Source: Xanthostigma xanthostigma
Taxonomy: Eukaryota; Arthropoda; Insecta; Raphidioptera; Raphidiidae
DNA length: 64,000 bases
Direction of reading: 5' to 3'
NCBI GenBank assembly: GCA_963575645.1
Contig: OY754466.1
Span: 47,710,001-47,774,000 of the forward strand
Shown: piece after piece, positions 1-11,517 of the stretch
Position numbering within the stretch: the first letter of the stretch is position 1
Layout: each line of letters begins with the position of its first letter
The notes under the pieces: model-generated
Seen by the model: only the letters and a program-made list of their open reading frames with translations
What the model was told of the DNA's origin: nothing
Databases searched by the model: none
Program-made: the position numbers and the translations under genes

Positions 1-2
1 CA

Positions 3-284
3 TTTTTTGTTGTCAGTATGTTACTTGTAAAATTTGTATAGATTATAGAGAAGTATCAATTCTTTAGAATTATTATCATCTATCTTATCAATTTTTTTTG
101 CTCACCTGATAGACTTCTCTCTCCAAATGAGTAAATGTTTAATGTGAGGTCTACCAAATATGCAAAAAATAAATTGCACGGCTGTAGATGATAATATTGT
201 AAATAATTAATATTTTTGTACAAGAATCGTTATAAATTTCATTGAGTAGTGTTGAACCGTATTGGAGATACTGACAACAAAAAA
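3..284. repeat. MITE-like element with terminal inverted repeats
   Basis: A perfect 17-bp inverted repeat (positions 3-19 and 268-284, containing GTTGTCAGTAT and its complement) brackets about 250 bp of AT-rich DNA without coding potential. This is the layout of a small non-autonomous DNA transposon. No target-site duplication can be checked because the left end touches the window edge. Confidence 0.5.
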
Positions 285-491
285 CGGTAAAAAAGTAATT
301 GAATTAGTTTGACACCGATTTGGTGTTTTTGATGTGAGACATCTATTGGCGCGTTAGTGCGATTTGTATGGCGAGCGCTCTCACTGCGTCATGCCGTCAT
401 TCCCCCTCTACACTACCGTACAACACGTTGCTTCTTTGTGTGAGCTGTGTACTACGCGTGCTTTTCTTTAGCGTGGGTAAATAATATTACT

Positions 492-701
492 AGAAAATAA
501 AATAAGACACCTTGGTATTATGCTATGATGAAATTAACGGGATACAAGGTTAAATATAAAAACAATTTTTATTCACTAGAATTTCATATTATAGGTCCTG
601 AAGAAGACAATAATTTTTGCCGAAACGTTGACATTAAATGAAGTTCTAGTGAATAAAAATTGTTTTTATATTTAACCTTGTATCCCGTTAATTTCATCAT
701 A
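492..701. mobile_element. Penelope-like fold-back insertion with 13-bp target-site duplication
   Basis: Perfect 57-bp arms (525-581 and 644-700) flank a 62-bp centre that holds a hammerhead-like motif. A 13-bp direct repeat, AAATAATATTACT, lies just outside at 479-491 and 702-714, which marks a discrete insertion into the M1 repeat. Penelope-like elements are known for inverted and partial tandem arrangements and for hammerhead motifs in their terminal repeats. No reverse transcriptase is present, so this would be a non-autonomous or truncated copy. Confidence 0.6.
594..632 (+). ncRNA. Hammerhead-ribozyme-like motif, copy 1
   Basis: Core boxes are CTGAAGA (598-604) and GAAA (622-625) followed by CGTT. 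GTC before the first box can pair with GAC after the second (stem I). GACAA (606-610) can pair with TTGCC (617-621) with one mismatch (stem II). It sits at the tip of a perfect 57-bp hairpin. One unpaired A lies between the first box and stem II, unlike canonical hammerheads. Confidence 0.5.
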
Positions 702-1022
702 AAATAATATTACTGTGCGTTGTTATATATTGGTAAGTTACATTACCTACAGAGTGAAATTTAGTTACTGGAATTCCGCTTAAATTTATGTTTCACGTCT
801 GCCAGGCGTCCCGCAACGGTTCTAATTTTTTTTATCATATTATCTGTTAAATTCAATAATAAAATTTTAGTTAATGTTGTCCAGTAGACTTTTGTATGGT
901 CAGAGCTTGGACTAAAAGTAATTTACACAATAATGTTAACACTCTTAACTTTAGATTATTGCCATTGGGGACTGTTTTCGATTGTGAAATAGAAATTAAT
1001 TAAAATTAAGTTTAGATAGTAA

Positions 1023-1300
1023 TTGTATATTATAGACGCTCGACGACAGAAATCAGAAAAGTCTATAAAAATAAGTTGGAAGAACTTTAAATCTACATAC
1101 AGTCATATACACAATCTTCTACCCGAAGGAATAAAAAATGTTAATAATTGTCAACAGTTTAAGAAAAGATTGAAGGCATTCTTAGCTGTTAAATGTTTTT
1201 ACAATATTAATGATTTTTTAACATGTAACTTTGTCTATGAAATTGACTTCTCCTATAATTTCTTGTCTTTGGAGCAATAAAGAATTATTATTATTATTAT
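1023..1300 (+). pseudogene. C-terminal remnant of a non-LTR retrotransposon ORF2 plus its 3' tail
   Basis: An open stretch to the stop codon at 1278-1280 encodes residues such as NLLPEGIKN followed by FKKRLKAFL and CFYNINDFL. This pattern (a leucine-proline turn, FK..LK.FLL, then FY...DFL) is typical of the extreme C-terminus of jockey/CR1-type reverse transcriptase ORFs. It is followed directly by AATAAAG and an (ATT)n run (1285-1300), the usual 3' tail of such elements. No upstream reverse-transcriptase domain is visible, so it is a 5'-truncated dead copy. There is no true ATG. Confidence 0.55.
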
Positions 1301-1399
1301 TTTGTACATATGTAGATACTAGTATATATTATTTTTTCAATTTTTGAATATAATTAAAAACTTAAAGCGAATATTTTTAAATACGAATTAGAAATTAAT

Positions 1400-1558
1400 T
1401 ATTTTTATATTTCTTAGATCAGTTCTGAAGAAGTCCAAATCCGGACCGGAACGTCAATGTATTAATTATTATTTTTTGTTAATATATTTGTCTGAAAAAT
1501 TGGTCGATAATTTTATTTATTGAAGAATTCTAATCAGACGTTAATCAAAGATTTGAGT
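1400..1558 (+). mobile_element. Penelope-like terminal fragment with hammerhead-like motif
   Basis: Positions 1422-1458 carry the motif. The flank to about 1556 (GGTCGATAATTTTATTTATT, then AGACGTTAATCAAAG) matches, in inverted orientation, the flank of the fold-back element at 31226-31580, so both belong to one repeat family. No coding sequence is present. Confidence 0.5.
1422..1458 (+). ncRNA. Hammerhead-ribozyme-like motif, copy 2 (core mutated)
   Basis: CTGAAGA at 1425-1431, stem II GTCC (1433-1436) with GGAC (1443-1446), then GGAA in place of GAAA (1448-1451) and CGTC. GTT before the first box can pair with AAT after CGTC, one pair being a G-U wobble. The A-to-G change in the GAAA box would be expected to kill a real hammerhead. 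Confidence 0.4.
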
Positions 1559-1911
1559 ATATAAGAGATTTACCGTTTTTGATTATTTCACTGCCAAGCC
1601 AAAATCTATCAAAAAATTATTAAAAATATGAAAAATTAGAAAAATCAATCGAGTTTTAAGAATGTGACCTGAATATTAGATGACTTCTAAATGCTTTATT
1701 ATTAATGATTTTTTTTAAACTAAAGAATGAAAGTTATACTTGAACTTGAAATCTACACTCTATTATTATAAATTACGACTACCGTATGTCCTTAGCCATT
1801 AACGTTTAATACAATAATTATTTAGTTGCAATACTGTGTGTCTAAAATAATCTGATTTGATTTATTATTATCGTTATTTGTCCATGACTTTTAATATTAT
1901 TATCCAGGATA
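1559..1911. other. No feature recognised
   Basis: AT-rich DNA with stops in all frames. I see no repeat boundary or RNA gene. Confidence 0.5.
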
Positions 1912-1913
1912 TC

Positions 1914-2168
1914 ATCCATACTAATATTATAAAGAGAGAGTGCAAATTTTGTGAGTTTGTGTGTATGTAGCTAGTAATCTCCAGAACCACTGGACCGATT
2001 TGAAAAATTCGTTCACCACTATTTAGAATGAACCTTCAGAATGGACATAGACTATATATTATCGCGTTAAAATAAAGGCGCTTTTCGTGGAGATCAATTA
2101 TTTTGCAACGAAGTCGACGAAAAAACGGTAGCAATCTACAAATTCGGGCGAAGCCGGACCGGGTCATT
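1914..2168 (+). mobile_element. Short non-autonomous Helitron-like repeat (type II)
   Basis: The unit starts near ATACTAATATTATAAAG, runs through CTGGACCGATTTGAAAAATT, and ends near GGGCGAAGCCGGACCGGGTC followed by ATTAG. A diverged copy in the same orientation lies at 34888-35115. The lack of terminal inverted repeats, the GC-rich 3' end able to fold, and the TAG-type end fit small Helitron-like elements common in insects. No Rep/helicase is present. Confidence 0.5.
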
Positions 2169-2482
2169 AGTGAAAAATTAATTTCGTATCTATCAAAGCT
2201 CGAGAGCTACTGGACCGATTTAAAAAGCTGATGAGTAACTTATACGCTATGTATTATTACGCTACGACAAAAGAAGGATGAGCAATGAGGGAAAATTTAA
2301 GCCCGATGGAAGCACAACAGGCCCTTATATACACTGGAAAATAACATATCAATAGTTTTTGGAAATTGAGCGGCTATGGTGCATCGTTGCGAAGGCACAA
2401 GAAATGCTTGTTTGGTATTTTAATATCGCGTCAACAAAACCATGATTTGTCATTTTTTAGCGCTTCTTTCAATTAAATCATT

Positions 2483-2735
2483 AAAAAAAATTGGTTGTCT
2501 GTAAAGTCAGTTTACGGACGATAGTTTTACGTGATAACGTATTCCGTAATACATAACCTAAATTTTAGTAGCTGTCAAACTTGGCCGAAGCCACAGAACA
2601 GTGTAATTCTGTGGGCCGAAGCATACTGCGCTCTTGCTTGCACGCACGGGGTCAGGCGAAACGTTAGGAACGTTACACTTTTTCGTGCGTGCAGCTGGTG
2701 TTTCATCAATTTATAAGACGTTATCACGTCAAAAA
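2483..2735 (+). repeat. MITE-like repeat (family M2)
   Basis: Begins near TTGGTTGTCTGTAAAG and ends near ACGTTATCACGTC. The sequence ACGTGATAACGT near the left end is the inverse of ACGTTATCACGT at the right end. Related copies lie at 17475-17692 and, split by other DNA, at 11518-11605 with 12380-12520. Internal sequence includes a short ACGTTAGGAACGTTA-type repeat. Short ORFs here are random. Confidence 0.6.
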
Positions 2736-4439
2736 TAATTTCAGACAATTGAATGACAACGCCATTTGGCAAAGACATCGTCTTCCTCATTTACATCAAT
2801 TGACTTACAGAATTGGACAGTAATTACAAATATTTATAATATTATGAAACCGGACAGGCAAACGAACTTATGCAATAATATGTTTCTTGTACTCCAGGAA
2901 CTTCAAGTAGCGAAAATGTTCTGAAAATTTTGATCTCAATTTCCTTCTCAGTTGCGGAGTTGGAATATGGTTAAATAAATGTTTTTTTAATTTATTTTAA
3001 AATTTTTAGACAAGGATCTAAAAGCTGGCAATTTGGGATCCTAATTGCATAAATTCGTAACTTGATTCAAGGACATCCAAAACCGGTTCGTTAAAAAATT
3101 AAAAAAAAATGTGTACATCATTTAGAAAGGAAAACAGTAATGAATAGATGTACAAGAAATTAAAACTAGTATAATTTATTACAAAAATGGCAATTAAGTG
3201 ATAGAGAAACATTTGCAATCACACAACAAAAATGCAGTTCTTCACAGATTTGTTATTAGGTAATCTTTAAGAGATTTTGCATAAAACCTGTTGTCTACGA
3301 ACCGCTGTAACGCAGTCCAGAAATTATCCATTCAGACTTAATTATATTGTTTTCAAATATAAACCAATCGGATGGTTGACTTAAATGCTAATGATTTAAA
3401 TTGTCGAGCGTCTATAATCTAATCAAATGTACGGCTTCAATACCGGAATTAACAAATTTCACAATTCTGGAATTTCGGACAAAGATTTTAAATGTTTAAT
3501 TCCGAATCTGAAGAAATTATTATTACTATTAACACATTTTTGCTTAAAGAAATGATTGATGAGGTCTCTAGAGCTATATAAAATAACTTTCTATTTCGGA
3601 ATTTTGGAACTGAGAACCAGTTCTGGAATTGACTCCGTAGTTTCATTCATGGTGGATTTATTAAAAAATGAAAATGAGAATTTGTATGCAACCCGAAGTC
3701 TATACTATCAGCAGGAAAAAATTGAATTTGTCTAGGAAAAACCTTGAATGGAAAATGGCACATTTTTCAGCTAAAATCGTCAAAGAATTTCAGTCCAAAA
3801 AAAATATATATATACAGAATTCCCGAGAAATTATCTCCATGGTATAAATAAACTTATATTTAAAGGTATATTATATTCCAAAAATTAAAAAAAAAAATGT
3901 GCGCTTCCTAATTTAATCTCTAACTACGCCCCTGCTTTTAGCTACCAACAACGTTGCAAACAATATAACAACCTTACAATTATATAGTTACTCATTATTC
4001 AACTTACATAACATACTCTTAAAACTATCTTAAATTATAAAAGTGCTTATTTTATCGCGAAAACTCTGCAACAAAAAATATCGCCATTAAGGGCAATATT
4101 TGATGTCATATTGTAATTCTTCCATTTTTTCACCAACCCAAAGACAAGCAATTATGGTGGCTTCCCATGCTTGGAAAGATAGGGTGATATTTTTTTTAGA
4201 TTTTTTGGTGTTTGTAAAAAACAATTCTTCAAATCTCAGATTGAATTTTTAAACGACGTGCGTAAATATTAACCAGATTTTCAATTCGTTAAAAAAATAA
4301 AAATTCGAAAATATTGTAAATCTTGAAGTTGGAGGTCTTCAAAAAGATCTCTACGAAGCTAATTAGATCCTAATGATTATAATCCATGCATTATGTAAGT
4401 GGCATTTTAAGGTTAGCATATTTTTAATTACTTAGATCA
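2736..4439. other. No gene recognised
   Basis: About 1.7 kb of AT-rich sequence with many stops on both strands. No tRNA, no conserved ORF and no clear inverted repeat were seen. Confidence 0.5.
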
Positions 4440-4506
4440 AAGACGTGGCCATAATAATCTGTCGCGTACTACCTGTGGCACGCGTGCCATAGATCCGCCA
4501 CCCCTG
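4440..4506 (-). repeat. Terminal fragment of a hAT-like element
   Basis: Read on the minus strand, the block begins CAGGGGTGGCGGATCTATGG and continues with CACGCG. This resembles the terminal repeat of hAT elements of the CAGNNGTNGC type and the left end of the element at 24371. The other end was not found. Confidence 0.4.
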
Positions 4507-6277
4507 CACTATGCGGTTTACATGATAAAATAAGCATCAAAATTGAACAAAAAAAGCTTACATCGAAACAAAAATCCACAGCGTCAATCCACTGTTTTCA
4601 TCCAACAAAGCGCGTCTTCTTCACCAGACACTAACAAATCATTAACCAACACTAAACGACAATTGTTCACTCAATTCAACATAAAACAAATCAACGTCGC
4701 CGGTAAACAAAACAAAAACTCTCTCTTTTGTTTTATAAAATAAGTGTATGATAACAATGAAGATGCTGCTTAGAGTTGTAACAATCAACTGAAGTTCGCA
4801 TGTTCGATACGGTAACTGATGAACCTCGGTAAGCAACGGTAACTGGATCCTTTCTTCTCTGCAATCATCTTATTCACTCTCGCTTTCCCATTTAGCATAT
4901 CTCGGAATGCATGCACCGTACTACTATCCCACCATTCATTTTCACACTATTCATACTATACGAGTATTTTTATCCATACCATTAGTCAATTGTCATTATG
5001 TTCTTTCTCTTTTCAATTTTATTTATTAACGATAAACATGTGAGCATCATCCCCCAAAAAATTCAAAACAGCTGAACAAAGATCTGATCAACAGCGACTT
5101 TGACAAGACTGCATCCTTATCCTATTATTGTTTTAGAGTTTTTTTCAGAATGCAATTTATTTATGTCAACAAAAACTATTTAAGCATCATACCCGAGAAA
5201 AATCAAAGATCTGGCTAGTATGCACCCTTCTAGAGTATATAGACTCTTATTACCTCTATTATCTTTAAGATTTACGAATTACCTACAATTCAATCAGGTG
5301 AGAATTATGCTCAAAAAATGCAAGACAACTAAACACAGACTTTGTTGATAAGGGCATCATCGAGTACTTCCTTAATAAATTAAAAATACTGGCTAATAAG
5401 AACCAGTCTTTTTGCATTTATATTAGTGATAAACACATAAATATCGTCTTTGTTCTAAAGACGTGACTGATAAAAATTGAAAAGGTGAGATACGCCACCG
5501 AACAACCGTCCTTAAGCCTGACTTTGTTCTCAAAAAGTGGCGTAACTTTATGTTTAATAGCAGATTAGCCTTTACGTGAGATGAGGGACAATATGTAAGA
5601 AAGACTGGACTCACAAAGCCCCCTCACCAAGTTTATTCCTGGCTACGACCTTCCCGATCTAGTTGAACGAACTCAAATAATTGTATGTGTTCAAAATGTA
5701 AATATCGTTATTAAATGAAGTACGTCAAGACTCATTATACGTAATTTGATATACCATTGAGCGTAGTCGCCGGTTAAGGAGATATCAGCTATTTTTTAAA
5801 ATATCTCAGTTTGTTTTTACATAAAAACGGGGAGACGCCCAGACGATCAACTCGTATTGTAGTTTTATTAACATAATTACAAGGTCTCTTTGCAAGTCTT
5901 CAGAATCCAACCACAAAGAACAAGTACCCAATTATTTTATACATATTTAATTTATGATTATACAATTTGTTTATTTGAAAAATTAATTAATGTTCAAACA
6001 TACCGTCTGCGTCTCCAAATCATTGTGACCTCTTAGTAGTCAAAGTTGTACACCGCGTCAAAGAATGGTAGTCGTACTGCTGCTGCCAGAAGTGAATCAA
6101 ATAACTGCAAATCAAACACGAATATTAGGTGATCCTTAAAATGGTAGGTAATTTCCAAATATTAATGCTCCAGTGGATTTAAATGTTTCTAAAAAAAATT
6201 AGAAAAAGTAATCTCTATTGAATAAAAGAAGAATTATCAAAATTGGTTCAAGCAAGTGCTCGAATATATTATTATCT
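4507..6277. other. No gene recognised
   Basis: AT-rich DNA. The few ORFs of 60 to 70 codons are low-complexity and overlap on opposite strands without recognisable protein motifs. Confidence 0.5.
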
Positions 6278-6700
6278 TAATAATAATAATTATAATAATA
6301 ATAATAACACGTTTAGAGTTCGTTTCTCGCCTTCATGTCATAACATGACGCTATTCGCGGCCATTACTATTTTCCATCTATCGCACTTCCCGTTATTTTC
6401 CACATTTTTAAACTTCCACTTAACAATGGGCAAATGAAGGAATTTTAGGACATTAGGATAAGGTAGGCAAATTTTGAGCATAGGAGTTTGACAGGAAATC
6501 GGCCATGGCCTTGAATAAGGAACCATCTCGATATTTATCTGGAATTATTGAGGGAAACCATGGCCGGTACAGGAATTACCGTTTCTCGGCGAGAGGCAGC
6601 TTGAAAAAGTTCCAGCCACATCTGCCCCCGCCGGGATTCGAAGCCGGTACCTCCCGAATGCGAGTCTAGTGCTCTCACCAATACGCTACCCTGCTCAGTT
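6278..6700 (-). mobile_element. tRNA-Ala-derived SINE (copy S1)
   Basis: On the minus strand a tRNA-like head (about 6615-6700, with an A-box-like segment and a B box) leads into a shared body with CCTTATTCAAGGCCATGGCC and ends in a (TAA)n run near 6280-6307. Other copies lie at 21245-21668, 47423-47816 and 51510-51950, with a partial head at 33053-33190. The anticodon-loop position reads CTCGCAT in the better copies, pointing to tRNA-Ala(CGC) as the source. Confidence 0.75.
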
Positions 6701-7184
6701 GATCGAATATATTATATGGATACTAGTTTAGGAAATTCTGAGTTAGGTACAATAATGAAAAAGTACATCACACTGAAAATATTTTTCAACCATAACAAAT
6801 TGTGACGTTGTAGTGCGGATATTTTAAAATTATTGAAACATGCAGCTTTCTTAGGGTATTGTTATGTCAACATCCTGAGAAAAAAAGAAGTTTACAATTA
6901 CTGTTTCTCAAGAAGATTCGAACGACGATCTATTGATTGCGTGACAATTCTACGATTATTTTAATTAGTTTATATCCATTATAGAAAGTAGGTGAGACGT
7001 CTGCATTCTTTTGTTTCGATTGGAGATGGCTGAACTAATTTGAATTTATGTAAAATTTGTTCTTGACTTTTAAAAAATTCTTGATTTTTTATGGATTAAA
7101 ATGGAGCGAAACATATTTACTAATTTATCAATGCTACCTAAATGTGTTAAATGTTATTTTATGTACTTACAACTTTTTTAAACA
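6701..7184. other. No feature recognised
   Basis: AT-rich DNA. The ORF that starts at 7057 runs into the following M1 repeat and shows no protein family signature. Confidence 0.45.
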
Positions 7185-7322
7185 TGTATTGGCGCGTCTT
7201 GGCAACGTCACGGCAAGGCATGATTCTCTTTCCCTCTCCGCCACCGCTCTCGACTCCCTTGTCTATGCTATACACTGTGTGAGCTGTGTGCTGCGTGTGC
7301 TTTTGTATCCAACTATAGTATA
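7185..7322 (+). repeat. M1 repeat copy (first block)
   Basis: Contains TTGGCGCGTCTTGGCAACG and the GTGAGCTGTGTGCTGCGTG block that also occurs near 355-470 and in part near 27475-27610. It directly abuts the Helitron-like copy that follows. The matching second block is at 7860-7945. Confidence 0.5.
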
Positions 7323-7843
7323 TAGCGGTTCCGCCCGGTTTCATGATGATCGGAGTTATCGTCCAAACGTTTTTGTCGATAAAAAGCAGTATTTATATAC
7401 TTTTTTTAACAATATATTTTTTTTTAATTAATTAAATAAAATTAAAATAAATTTAAATGTTAGCCTTAGAAGAAAGCAATGTAGAAAATAAAAAAAAAAA
7501 ATATATTCGCCCAACGTAGGGCTCGAACCCACGACCCTGATATTGACAGTCGTGTGCTCTACCGATTGAGCTGGCCGGCGTTGTATTCTGACAGCGCTAA
7601 TATGAGTATATTTAGTTAGTGCATTTCACCTGAATAGAAGCTTATTTTTGAGATACATTTTGCAACATTTTTCATTAATGCTCCGCTCCTAATGGTCGTA
7701 GCCTGATTTTATATAGCCTATAGCCTTCCTCGATAAATAGGCTATCCTACAAAAAAAATTTTTTTCAATTCGAACCAGTAGTTCCTGAGATTAGCGCGTT
7801 CAAACAAACCAACACACTTTTCAGCTTTATATATTAGTATAGA
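7323..7843 (-). mobile_element. Helitron-like element copy A carrying a tRNA-Lys-like insert
   Basis: Read on the minus strand it starts TCTATACTAATATATAAAGC (5'-TC end, near 7843), passes AACTACTGGTTCGAATTG and the TATAGGCTATATA stretch, and ends near ACCGGGCGGAACCGCTA (7323). The ends lack inverted repeats. Related copies lie at 29710-30402, 33199-33930, 63016-63358 and, without the tRNA insert, 17228-17470. It encodes no protein. Confidence 0.6.
7505..7578 (-). pseudogene. tRNA-Lys-like pseudogene inside a repeat
   Basis: The minus strand reads as a tRNA with an AGCTC-type D arm and a GGTTCGAGCC T loop close to tRNA-Lys. The anticodon stem arms (CACGA against TATCA) no longer pair and the anticodon position reads GTC. 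It is embedded in Helitron-like copy A, and equivalents sit in the other copies, so it is a repeat component and not a functional tRNA gene. Confidence 0.6.
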
Positions 7844-7854
7844 CTTGCTTTTAA

Positions 7855-7950
7855 TTAGCTACAGGGCAAAATTTAGTTACTAGAATTTCGCTTAAATGTA
7901 TGTTTCACATCTGCCAGGTGTCCCACGACGGCTAACTTTTTTTATTATAC
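7855..7950 (+). repeat. M1 repeat copy (second block)
   Basis: Carries CTGCCAGGTGTCCCACGACG preceded by TTTAGTTACTAGAATTTCGC, matching 760-830. It lies just beyond Helitron-like copy A, which suggests that the Helitron-like element inserted into an M1 copy. Confidence 0.5.
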
Positions 7951-8304
7951 GTGTGTGCAGATATCATGATAAAAACAGTCCAAGCTGTCTTTATGAATAT
8001 CGGTGAGGTCGATTCAAAAGAAACGTCCAATTAGAAATAATAATTCATTTAACTCGCGGGATTCTTTTAAGTGATCGTGTCTAAAAATCACAATTAACGA
8101 TGTGAATTAATTAGTGTTTACTTAAAGTCACGTCCACACTAATCGCAATCTATTTTTTTTTGTTAAAATCTGAAATAATATTTTTATCACAAGTTTTGGA
8201 TGTGATGAATATTTCCGTTGCACAAACTACAATTTAAGATTTCCGAAGAGTTTTTGTGCTCTCTTAGAAAATGATTCTGGATAACAAAGACTGTTATAGT
8301 CTAA

Positions 8305-8823
8305 GATCCGGTATTATTAATATATTATTTGATGATGACAAAGATTATATGTTAGATAATATATGCATTGATAAATCGCACATGGGTTGCATAGCTTAAT
8401 CGCGTACCGATGCTGTTAAATTAAATAAATTCTAATTAACTTCCTTGGATTAATTTTTCCAATTAGTTAATCATAAAAATCGAACCTAAAATGAGATAAT
8501 ATGACACAACGAATGGTAATATACCTTTGATTCTATACATAAATATAGATCATCCACATAAACATACCTTGTAAATAGTTGTGTTCTGTGTACTTTGAGT
8601 TTATTTGTTAATTGTTAACATTTTATACATCTTAGGCTCCATTTCTATCACTAACAAATCGGAGAAGGTTATCAAAAAAAGTTAATTAGAATTTATTTAA
8701 TTTAACAGCATCGGTACGCGATTTAGTTAGGCAACCCATGTGCGATTTATCAATGTATATCTAACATATAATCTTTGTCATCATCAAATAACAGATGAGG
8801 GTATATATTTCTAATACCGGATC
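8305..8823. repeat. Fold-back element with roughly 140-bp arms
   Basis: The left arm (about 8305-8450, AGATCCGGTATTA then TTTGATGATGACAAAG then CGCACATGGGTTGC) is the inverse of the right arm (about 8680-8823). The spacer is about 230 bp. Ends read AGATCCGG and CCGGATCT. The arms have diverged modestly. This is a MITE or fold-back transposon with no coding sequence. Confidence 0.65.
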
Positions 8824-8999
8824 TAGCACTACTAGTTCATAAATGATTTTTACGCGCAAACGAATTTATTTTCATTAACGAATTAAAGTTTCCAACCAAC
8901 AATGCTCCAGTGAACAAAGTTTATATATGAAAAAAAGAGATGGTATCTTTTACACTATACACTATAAATATAAAACGGGTATAATTATTAAAAAAGAAA

Positions 9000-9115
9000 A
9001 AAAAAACAAAAAAAAATATTGGCACCGTGCGCCGGGATCGAATCTGCGATCTTTCGATTACGAGGCAGTCACTCTACTTCGTCGCCATCGTAGTATAGCA
9101 TCCATAGAGATATTA
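9000..9115 (-). repeat. tRNA-Thr-like SINE head
   Basis: The minus strand shows a tRNA-like segment with GTAGAGTGACTGCC, an anticodon loop CTCGTAA (CGT, threonine type) and a B box GATTCGATCCCGGC, ending in CACGGTGCC and followed by a long T/A-rich tract. The acceptor stem does not pair cleanly, so I read it as a tRNA-derived repeat and not a working tRNA gene. Confidence 0.45.
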
Positions 9116-10530
9116 GACTAGAGTACGCGAGTGAGCCGTAAAAGTGTCTGCAATTCAGACAGAAAACAGTTCCTTATCTCTATGGTAACTAATGATACAA
9201 AACAATGCTGTTTTGAGTAAACAAATATTTGGTTTTCTGGAATTTTTGCAGCGTTCTCTCTCTCAACTGAGTACACTTTCGCTTATGGCAAGTACACGAA
9301 CTAGCGTGCTCTAGTTACTTCTATCTCTATGATGGTACTTATGCTGCAATGTTACGTTACATTTTCAATTTCATTAATCAATTTACCATACCATGCCAAA
9401 AGAAGTTTAACTTAAAAAAATTAAATATGTAAGTTATAGTGTAAATGCACATTTATATATCACTTTAATGCATAAAATTCTATAATTCTCATTTAATAAG
9501 AAACGTGACAAAAACATATTCTGATCAAAACTACAATTAAAATATACGAGACGTACTTAATTAATTTTTATAAAAATTCGTGTCGCTTTTCAATCATTCA
9601 ATTTTATTTGCAAATTCACATATCATTTTTTTAACTTATTAAAAACCTCTTTAATTGACTGGTAAGTTTCTAACATCAATGAAAATAGGTTGTCAAAAAT
9701 AAGATTTCTCATTGTAACTTCATTCCAAACACGATTTATCATATTAAAAATATTTCTGAAATGTCAAAGTTTTAAGTTTCAAGCTAGGATTAGAATCAGA
9801 TCATCTGTATATTGTATAAAAAAAATTTAAAAAAAAACACATTAACTTGTCTTTAAAAATCAGTTATAAAATAAGTTTGAATTGGATATTTTTAAGTTCA
9901 ATACTGAACTTTTTTATGTCAATCAACCTATATTAAATATCTTTATATAAATTAAAATTAAAATCAGTGCTTGAAAAAACTGAAATTTTTTTAGCCTAGT
10001 AAATTAATTATTTTGTGTTATTTTCTTCTTCTTGTTTGTTTCATAATTTTTGTGCAAACAATGAAAGTTCGTTAATACTTTCTCGATACATTTTTCGAAA
10101 CTTAGCATGGAAGAAAGAAATCAACATATCATATTTTAAAACAATTCTGTTCACAGCTTATAAGTCAATGTTTAATAATATATATTATCTAATAAAAATG
10201 CGTGCAGATAAAATATTATAATGATAAACAATTATATCGAAAATTATATAATACGAATAATTCACGCGAACCACGCACAAAACTTTTCGCAAACTGTCAA
10301 CAATTAACTCGTTACAGAAATAATTCATAATATCTGAATTATTTATAGCATATTCAAATCAATTCCGTCTATTTATTTTGATATTATACATCCGTATTTT
10401 TAACACCAATGACCTCACTTGTCGATCATCTATAATTTTCTATTTAATAATAATTAATCTATACATCCTAATAACAAATTTTCAGTTAGATCTAGTTATC
10501 ATTATTGCATTGCTATATAAGTAAGAAAAA
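9116..10530. other. No gene recognised
   Basis: AT-rich sequence without convincing ORFs, repeats or RNA genes. Confidence 0.5.
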
Positions 10531-10539
10531 TGTCATTTT

Positions 10540-10900
10540 CAAATAATGTTTAACAGTCACTGGCAGCCCATAAAACTCGTGTGTGTTCTGTATGGTAGAC
10601 TTTCTTGCGTTCAGGCGCTGTTCTGCGCCCTGAGGCAGCTCATGAAACGTCATCATCAAATACACACGGTATACACCATGCCACTCCTGACCCACAAGTT
10701 ATAGCGGGTTATTTAGATCGTGTTGGAGCTGCAATTACCGTCAGCACATTAGTACAAATACGCATTTATCACTGTAATATGCTAGCAGCTAGCTCATACA
10801 GTCAACACCTTTGATGGCATTGACGGTACGTATGTCGCACAAATATGATACACGACACACAGCTTATGGCAGTAGTGACTACTGACTATTGTTGCGTATA
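10540..10900 (+). repeat. Interspersed repeat shared with 28600-28655 and 30410-30485
   Basis: The block AAACTCGTGTGTGTTCTG with CTTTCTTGCGTTCAG recurs at 30418-30480. The block GATACACGACACAC with GGCTTATGGCAGTAGTGACT or its variant recurs at 28610-28645. The unit is about 360 bp here. Short ORFs on both strands are not protein-like. Confidence 0.5.
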
Positions 10901-11074
10901 TCATATTGTATATTAATACGCTAAGGTTAAGATGTTTGCCTCCCTTTTTAGAAAAAACCTCAGAATTTCTCCACATAATTTATATATCATTTTACAGATA
11001 ATTGCTTGCTCTACTGACATCGACAACTAAAAAATTTATTATTGCTTTTGTTTTTGTAAATTAATTAAAATACA

Positions 11075-11360
11075 GCAACGCTGAACAACGTCTGCCATCT
11101 GACGGCTTTAATTTTGAAACAACGTCAACACTTCGATCTGTCATCTGACCTTCATATTGTAATACAACTGACACAATACTGCATACTGCCATCTGACGGC
11201 TTTAATTTTGAAACAGCGAGCAACGCTGAACAACGTCACAGCAACGCTGCATGATGCCATCTGACGGCTTAGCTCAACGCTTTTGCTACTTGCGCCTCTA
11301 TATGACAATTTTAGTAAAACTTCGATCTGTCATCTGAGCTTCATATTGTAATACAACAAA
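11075..11360 (+). repeat. Local repeated block (degenerate tandem)
   Basis: The phrase GCCATCTGACGGCTT occurs three times (near 11093, 11188 and 11250) and CTTCGATCTGTCATCTGA twice (near 11132 and 11322), together with AGCAACGCTG repeats. The arrangement is that of an imperfect tandem duplication of about 190 bp. No reading frame spans it. Confidence 0.6.
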
Positions 11361-11517
11361 AAGAAGAACGTTATAAGCAGTGTGCAAAATTAGAAACGAA
11401 TTGAATACCTGCATTCATATTTAAAAAATAATTTTGTAAAGTGATAATTATTATACTTATTTAGTGCGAATAATTCGCACAGGTCACTCTAGTTGTAGTT
11501 TGTGATCAACAGTGTTT

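Larger units (their letters stand above)
300..840 (+). repeat. Interspersed repeat (family M1), interrupted by a fold-back insertion
   Basis: A slightly GC-richer block near 355-470 (containing GTGAGCTGTGT) and a second block near 770-830 (containing TGCCAGGCGTCCCGC) recur in the same order near 7185-7330 with 7860-7945, and near 27470-27610 with 27700-27760. Partial copies occur near 13865-13950. No coding capacity is visible. The unit is split here by the hairpin insertion at 492-701. Confidence 0.55.

Noticed and set aside
9030..9104. Functional tRNA-Thr gene
   Set aside because: The acceptor stem is not paired and the flanks are A-rich, as in tRNA-derived repeats.
10640..10652. GAAACGTC at 10643-10650 as another hammerhead-like copy
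   Set aside because: The upstream box reads CTGAGGC and no stem II can be drawn.
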